DNA from: Trileptium ribeirensis
Taxonomy: Eukaryota > Nematoda > Enoplea > Enoplida > Thoracostomopsidae
Direction: 5' to 3'
Length of the DNA: 64,000 nt
Assembly: GCA_030248225.1 (NCBI GenBank)
Contig: JASANE010016423.1
Location: forward strand, 1 to 64,000
Positions 58,343 to 64,000 of the stretch are shown one piece after another. The stretch's first letter is position 1, and each line of letters opens with the position of its first letter. The notes beneath the pieces are model-generated. The model saw only the letters and a program-made list of their open reading frames with translations, did not search any database and was not told where the DNA came from. A program made the translations under genes and the position numbers.

Positions 58343-59162
58343 GTAGAGCGTAGTGAAGAATACAAAACTAACACCGGCAATAGTTTCCCTTGCCCGAAAA
58401 CCCCGAGTCCAAGCTATCAGCCTCCCAAGACGTCACAATGAATATGTGTCGCAGTGCAAAACCAAGACTGGCAATGAGTTCTCCATGCTCGATAACCCCT
58501 TAAGTAAAACTTTTCAGGCGCCCAGGACTTTAGAGCAAATTTTAAAATTTAGGGTCGGCGAACCACGTGGGTGCTATACCTCAAATCCCATAACTCCAGA
58601 ACCGGAGCCTTAATCAAAAAACAAAAAAGAGGTGTCAGCATTTATCATTTTACTACGAAATAAAACCCGTCAGAGAAAAAATTTCGAAAATTACGCTAAA
58701 AATAACGAAGAAGAAGAAGAAGAAAACAAATTTTTTTCGAATTTTGGATCGAGTAACAATGGGGCGCTATACCCACGAATTTAAAACCCCATAACTCCAG
58801 AATCGGAGCCTTAACCGAAAAACAAAAAAAGTGGCATCGGCATTTATCATTTTACTATAAAATAAAACCAAACACAGAAAAGTATCCTAAAGTTCAGATA
58901 AAAATAACCTTGTTTCGTGAAGTGTACTAAAATGGGGTGAAAACCCTCATTTTGACCTGTGATCCTGGATTTATACCTCAAATCAAAAACCGCTCCGGGA
59001 TGTACACTGCAAATCGACCATGTCGGTTCGCATGAGCCCATGATCATGAAAATTGGTTATGTAGTTCTCGCAGTTCCGCTCACACACGCATACACACAGA
59101 CGGAATTTAAAAGATTTCATCCCAGCAACACACAATCTCCACTACGTTACACTACGCTCTGA
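58343..59162. mobile_element. TIR element with internal tandem repeats, copy 2
   Basis: Ends GTAGAGCGTAGTG and CACTACGCTCTGAC are inverted. It has about two internal units against three to four in the copy at 42593. A (GAA)6 run interrupts it at 58707-58724. Confidence 0.8.
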
Positions 59163-59164
59163 CT

Positions 59165-60240
59165 AAGCAACTGAAGACTGACTCTATATTTTGGAAATCG
59201 GGTTCAACTCATTGAAAACTGCCGGAAATGCAGAAAATATTCCTGATAGACTACAGATAACCAACCATTGTATTTAGTGTATCAAAAAACCTATAATCTA
59301 TCTGATAGGTCATCATTACTGATGGCCTGCAGTCAATACATAACCAAAGCAAACAAACCATGACAAACTAGCATTCTGGAAATATGGTTGGTTGACCCGA
59401 AAACACCGACACATCCGAAAACTTTACAGTCACAGCCAGAAATAAGTGGAAAATAATCGATCGAAATTTCGATCGATTTCGGTTCTATTTCGATCGTTTT
59501 CAATTTTCGTGCTATTACATAAATTTCAAAATTGCAAAATTCCGATTATTTTCGTTAAACAAAATTTCGATCGATTTCGATCGTTTTTAACTGCACTTAT
59601 TTCTGACCGCGAATGTATAACCATGTTAATAATCCTACACAAGATTCTAAATCTAGACAAGGTAACCATCGTACTCATAGTGCTTCAATACCTAATAAAA
59701 ACTCGTTATAAGGTAAAACTACGCAATAACATGTCGAAATTGAAAAATCTATATTTCTGGCAAAAGGAAGTTAATCATATTCGGGCCCACAGCGGCCAAA
59801 GAGTGGTCCCACTAAAAAGTTTTGTTTTGTAATGTTGTCCATCTCGCTGAGCTAATAATTGCTAATGGTGGTCTCTGGTTTCGATGTGAAACACGAGTCG
59901 AAATACATGGACAACGAAACACGACCACCAGTATAGCCAGGCTTCCTTACTCTATTTTTATACCTGTTATTCGAAGGATGGCGTCGGAGCTCTTAGCGCT
60001 TAAACCGACATCACTGCAAAGTTTTTTTGACTCAGATGGTCAGATGGTAGGTTTAGACATTAGTCTAATTCGCAGTTCATGACTCTTGCTACCAACGAAA
60101 AATTTTGTCGAAATCCGTCCATCCGGAGATAAGTTACGACTGACAGCGACAGACAAAAACTTTTTGACAACTTTCCCCATAGCGCCCTCAGTGGAAATTC
60201 TGTTCGCTTCCCTCGCTCCTTTTCAATAACATTATACATT
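59165..60240 (+). repeat. Dispersed repeat family R1, interrupted by a palindromic MITE
   Basis: The 5' units (GGAAATCGGGTTC, GATAACCAACCATTGTATT) are followed by the core with CATGTCGAAATTG, GGGCCCACAGCGGCC and CATAGCGCCCTCAGTGG. The TCGATCG element at 59436-59607 is inserted between two units. Confidence 0.65.
59436..59607. mobile_element. TCGATCGAAATT palindromic MITE, best copy
   Basis: Ends CCAGAAATAAGTG and CACTTATTTCTGACC are inverted repeats. The interior is made of self-complementary TCGATCGAAATTTCGATCGA-type blocks. Related copies lie at 10961-11060, 61374-61528 and 61765-61840. Confidence 0.78.
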
Positions 60241-60937
60241 ATTATGGTTCTAAGCTTTTCCAAGCAGTAGTAGATTATTTTGGGCATATTAGTATGTACA
60301 TGTAGGTGTTACACAATCAACGCAACAATATTCAAAACCTTTTTTGTGCCTCGACTGCGATTTTTAGCCTCAAAAGTTGGAAAACCTTCAATGTTTACAG
60401 ATTTCAAAGCTTTTTTGCTATTTTAGCTCAAAAATGCTCTAACAACGTTGATTTTTACAATTTTTGTAGCTTTTGTAAAAAACGTTCATTTGTAACGTCC
60501 CCCATGTTATTCCCCTGCCACGGCTTTTGCTCCCACCACATTTTCGAAGAGCGCCCCATTTCGTGCCCTCCCCCGGTCCGAGAGGATTCGTGGAAAACCC
60601 ATAATTCGTACAATTTTTATTTATTTAGAATATTATGTATGTATTTTAAAAAATTTTTAGTACAAGACTGACTAGAGTGCATTGTACTGACTTTCGAAAG
60701 GTAAAGTATAATGTCGTTTGTATTGAAAGTACACCGAAGAAAAACTGCCAAAAAACAGGCTAATTGTAACTGAATGCTAGCTTAAAAATATTCCTAGCGT
60801 TGAAAATACGGAAACAAGATTTTGTTAGTAGAGGTCGACCTCGTTTGACGCCAGCATGCGAAAAATCCCGTGATCAGGTTTTGCAGAAATTCCGGAGCAA
60901 AGTTAGGCAATTACATTATGCAAATTAAAGAATGACC
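60241..60937. other. Intron sequence, no gene recognised
   Basis: A plus-strand frame at 60306-60671 has no family motif. Its middle is T-rich with TTTTTAGC/CAAAA blocks resembling decayed MITE-2 interior. Confidence 0.35.
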
Positions 60938-61342
60938 TGGGCTCTCCAAATTGGGATGGTGGCGGTGGGACCCTGGCATTTTTCGGTTCCCCCTGGTTCT
61001 AAACAGGTGCCCCCCGGTTCATGACCCCTGGCAAAATTTTGCGCTTCCAAGGTTTATTGCTTCTTGGAAAATTTTTTTGTTTCCTATCGGTCCAAAGTAC
61101 ATAAAATTTGATCAAAATTTGTACTAAAATTCCGTTCTGAAGCAAAAAATTTCGAAAATTTTGTCAAAATTTGCTTCAAAATCGCTTTTTATTTTCATCA
61201 AAAGCGTTTTGGCACTGTTTCTGACACCATTTTTAACCGTTTTTCTCTTTAGCAAAATGCCCCCTAGCAAAATCAAGCTCCCCTGGTTCGGAGCCAGGGG
61301 TGCCCTCGGTTCATGCGCTTTGCCAAAATTTTCTGAGACCAG
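60938..61342. mobile_element. MITE-2, copy C, with 5-bp target duplication
   Basis: It begins CTGGGCTCTCCAAATTGG and ends CTGAGACCAG. The flanks are ATGAC on both sides (60933-60937 and 61343-61347). Interior blocks match copy A in order. Confidence 0.82.
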
Positions 61343-61373
61343 ATGACTAAAGTACTATTTCGTACAATAAAAA

Positions 61374-61528
61374 TCAGAATTTAGTGCTCAAAAATCGAAC
61401 GAAGTTTCGTTCGATCGCGATCGTTTTGTTTAAACGAATAGATCGATTGTGTTTAATTTAACAAATTTCGTTTAATCGGAGATTGTTCGATCTCGCCTGC
61501 GTTCGATTTTTTCTGCACTTAAATTATT
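61374..61528. mobile_element. TCGATCGAAATT palindromic MITE, copy 3; a fragment follows at 61765-61840
   Basis: Ends CAGAATTTAGTGC and GCACTTAAATTATTG are inverted. Interior CGAACGAAGTTTCGTTCGATCG is self-complementary over most of its length. The fragment at 61765-61840 shows the same GTTCGATTTCGATTGC blocks. Confidence 0.65.
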
Positions 61529-62223
61529 GTGATTGTAAATGTATTAATAATGCAATAATATACATAATACATTTTGGATTTAAAAATACAGTACTATAGG
61601 GCGAAAATGCACTTAAATGCGTCCAGCAGAGGCAAGTGTATAGAAGACTCACCATTTTGTCCAGATACTAATATCTGGCACAGAGATGGGAAACGAAGCG
61701 AGATTGGCTAGCCTACAAGTCAAAGTGGAGTATGTAATTAAAATTAAAATCAAAATAACTAAGAGCTGAAAAACCGAATTTACGTTCGATTTCGATTGCT
61801 TTCGTTCAAACGAGAATTGATCGTTTGCACCGCTAAACATAAAATTAAGAGTCAAATAGTGAAAACTGTGAAATTTATAAACGCTGTAATCCATTTTGCG
61901 CAATCGTAATACCCTAAAATACCTAGTCACCGCAAAACTTTCCATGCTACGTTGTAATGCCGAATAACCATTTTTTACCGTCAGAAAAACAAAATTGCTT
62001 CATTTCGTTGCCCATTACCACTAATGGAGTGTTGTTGAATTCAAATATTTTAAGTATTTGCTTAAGAGTTAATATTTTCTGAAAACAATTCCAACTTACG
62101 GAGCAATAACTATAATAACATATTAATAGCAGTACATATTTAAAGGATATATGCATATGTATAAGACCTAATCTCATACACGTTAAAACTAATTTATAAA
62201 GAAACCAGGACAGTACAACGCAC

Positions 62224-62371
62224 CTGATTCGGATCAATCCTATAATTATGTCTCTTGGCAAATATTTTGCCCATCGACACCGAAATTGAAAAGATAACAA
62301 TAGCAAGTGAAAACGCATCGCCAAGAAGACTCGGCAACAAGTCGAACTTTAGCGCCCTGGGAGCTGGAAGG
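62224..62371 (-). CDS. SLC26A-like: SLC26 exon, 148 bp: conserved DPNQ exon
   Basis: The acceptor is TTGTATGTTCTAG and the donor GTGCGT. One base completes the previous codon; then 49 codons start LPAPRALKFDLLPSLLGDAF, continue AIVIFSISVSMGKIFAK and end RHNYRIDPNQ. The family reads LP-x-P...DAF-x-IA(I/V)V-x-(F/Y)-x-(I/V)S(V/I)S-x-(G/A)K(I/L)FA-K-(K/R)H-x-Y-x-(I/V)D-x-NQ here. The 148-bp size and phases match the vertebrate exon. The preceding exon (about 83 bp expected) was not found between here and the right edge. Confidence 0.94.
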
Positions 62372-64000
62372 CTAGAACATACAAAAGCAAGATAGTGTGG
62401 TGCCTTTCAGTTACATGTTGAGCGAATACATAGTACTGTTGGCCAATACAATATGTAGATTTAGATGTTACAGGCGTATCCATAGTAAGTAGACATTTTA
62501 CATAGCAAACATGTATACTAAATTTAGCGTTCGCCTTAAATCCTGCGATTCACATTTAACGGGTGAATAATAGCAAAAAAGTGCTGTCTCGGTTTACAAA
62601 ATTCAATGTTTAAAGTATTTGTGAGAAGTATGACAACATGTTATGGTGATTTCTGGTCATCGTGGAAACCGGTCGGAACCTTCTAGAAATTACTGCTAGG
62701 GTTGTCTGAAGATTGTAGAACTGGTGTTATAGGTTCTACCGTCAGTGAAACCAAACCCAAAACGATTCAGCCTCAAACAATACTCGGCATAACTGACTGC
62801 CGCCTTATGAGCAACGAGAGAACAAAAACTATAAAATTTCAAAATAAAATTATATTTTCCCATGAGCAAGTTGTGGGCGAGCAGCGGTCAATTGTGTCGG
62901 GTACTGTATGACTGAAAAGGAGCGAGCGAAGTCTTTACCTGCTTTGCTAGTGGGAAACATCGTAAAAATTTCTTTTTTGTCCATCTGTGGACATTATAAA
63001 CTCATCGCAGGATGTATGGACTTCCACAATATTTTTATTTGATCACAAATTCATTTTATTAACTAGTCGGTAGTGGAACTACATTGTAAGCGGAGCTTGG
63101 GCTGTGGCATTACGAATGTACTCAATTTTATATTCTTCAAATAACTACATTGCATAGGACATAGGGCTTTATCATTGGTAAAATAATTATATTTGAATTC
63201 TTCGACCCAAAAAACCTATAATGGTTTGATCGAAACGATTCTATTTCAATAAATAACACAAATATTGCAAAATTCTCTATTTTAGCTGCATAAAATTAAC
63301 TAATTAGCTATTACTAATTGACCACTCAAAATTTTTTAATCCCAAATATCAGGTGCACACTCTGACATGATAGGCTTTGAAACAAAAAAAAGTTTTTTAA
63401 AATCGTTTCAGTGGTTCTTGAGATCCGTCGGACCGAACGAACGAACTTAACGAACGGACAGACATCGACTTTTTGTGGTCACAGACAGAAAATAAAAACG
63501 CTTCGCTCGGCTTCGCCTCGCTGCGCTCAATGACCTTTCATTAGACATTAAACACCCCGGCCACGTCTTTCGAGTCAAAATGGCCCCAAGGAGATAAAAC
63601 ATCACATGTTTGAAATTTGACCGCCCTGGTATTTATCTCGAGATAAAAGCTTCGCAATGAAAACTGTATCCTCTCATCAAGAGTACACTTTGCTGTTATA
63701 AATTATTGTCAGAACTGTCGTTTTCCAGTTTTATGAACCAAAGATTAACAAAATCCCAATAAGTAATTTAAAATATATTTAAATCCCAATTAATAATAAT
63801 TTCAAAATTTTTAAAAAACAAGTTTTTGCCTTGTACTATTGGATTATTGTGGTATTTCGCCTTTTAAACAAGTTCGTTTCATTGACTGTTATTAACAGTG
63901 CAACGCCGTGCCGTAGCAGAATTTGGTAAATTTTAGTCTCAGAACAATGAAATTTCACTTTTCCAATATAGATATAGGTGGAGGTCAATCAAACGTGTCC
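62372..64000. other. Intron upstream of the 148-bp exon; one R2 repeat copy, no gene
   Basis: I looked for the next upstream SLC26 exon and did not find it. Family R2 lies at 63270-63540: AACTAATTAGCTATTACTAATT, then CAGGTGCACACTCTGACATG, then ACGAACGGACAGACATCG and the CTTCGCTCGGCTTCGCC end. The rest is AT-rich with no signal. Confidence 0.5.

Larger units (their letters stand above)
8479..62371 (-). other. SLC26A-like: SLC26-family anion transporter gene, partial: six internal exons and five introns
   Basis: Six minus-strand exons at 62224-62371, 33694-33807, 18618-18695, 17013-17108, 12786-12892 and 8479-8548 join in phase without a stop to give 613 bases (204 residues). They cover the part of the sulfate-transporter membrane domain from about the eighth to the last helix, ending just before the STAS domain. 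Every junction is GT-AG. Intron lengths are 28416, 14998, 1509, 4120 and 4237 bases. SLC26 proteins exchange chloride, sulfate, bicarbonate, iodide or oxalate at the plasma membrane; the specific subfamily (pendrin, prestin and so on) cannot be told from this part. The first exons lie beyond 64000 and the STAS exons beyond 8479. Confidence 0.93.

Noticed and set aside
61947..62324. Minus-strand 125-codon open frame as a gene of its own.
   Set aside because: It is the wrong frame over the 148-bp SLC26 exon; the correct frame gives the conserved DPNQ exon.

Overview
The window is animal nuclear DNA, AT-rich and repeat-dense. It carries a split gene with GT-AG introns, a Polinton/Maverick element, two LINE lineages, a MULE remnant and many non-autonomous DNA elements. 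An invertebrate metazoan is most likely, but no lineage can be fixed from the sequence alone. There is no prokaryotic operon, CRISPR array or rRNA cluster, and I recognised no tRNA.

Host gene: six short exons on the minus strand (62224-62371, 33694-33807, 18618-18695, 17013-17108, 12786-12892, 8479-8548) read in order as one continuous frame of an SLC26 (sulfate permease / prestin / pendrin family) anion transporter. Their lengths (148, 114, 78, 96, 107 and 70 bp) and phases match, as I recall them, the consecutive middle exons of vertebrate SLC26 genes. The 5' exons lie beyond the right edge. The 3' STAS-domain exons lie beyond the left edge or were not found. Nearly everything from 8.5 to 62.4 kb is therefore intron, including introns of about 15.0 and 28.4 kb.

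Left end (1 to about 6703): the end of a Polinton/Maverick, all genes on the minus strand. From the outside in there is a palindrome-rich tract (a candidate terminal region), a TATA box, a 106-aa gene, a 151-aa gene overlapping it by one base, a 1347-aa protein-primed-type family B DNA polymerase with zinc fingers and an endonuclease VII-like domain, five 53-bp repeats, and a DDE integrase that runs off the window. All visible frames are open. The other expected Polinton genes (capsid, ATPase, protease) would lie to the left.

Intron cargo, left to right: MITEs and a hAT-like non-autonomous element (9.5-12.5 kb); a dead APE-type LINE (18.7-21.2 kb); a 172-bp tandem array (22.7-23.4 kb); several copies of an unclassified dispersed family (R1); an interleaved inverted-repeat structure with order P-Q-P'-Q' (30.3-32.5 kb); a MULE transposase remnant (34.4-35.1 kb); a broken CR1/L2-like LINE whose ORF1 has a PHD finger (38.0-41.0 kb); a 27-bp perfect hairpin (41.15 kb); a TIR element carrying internal tandem repeats (42.6-44.1 kb); a tandemly duplicated hAT-like element (46-49 kb); an RT fragment (49.6-50.0 kb); a foldback element with a GC-rich minisatellite core (52.0-53.0 kb); a GC-rich tandem array (54.0-55.2 kb); and further R1 and MITE copies up to 61.8 kb.

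The most notable points are the transporter gene recovered only by exon-level reading, the intact Polinton end, the P-Q-P'-Q' structure, and several short TIR families that I cannot assign to a known superfamily.
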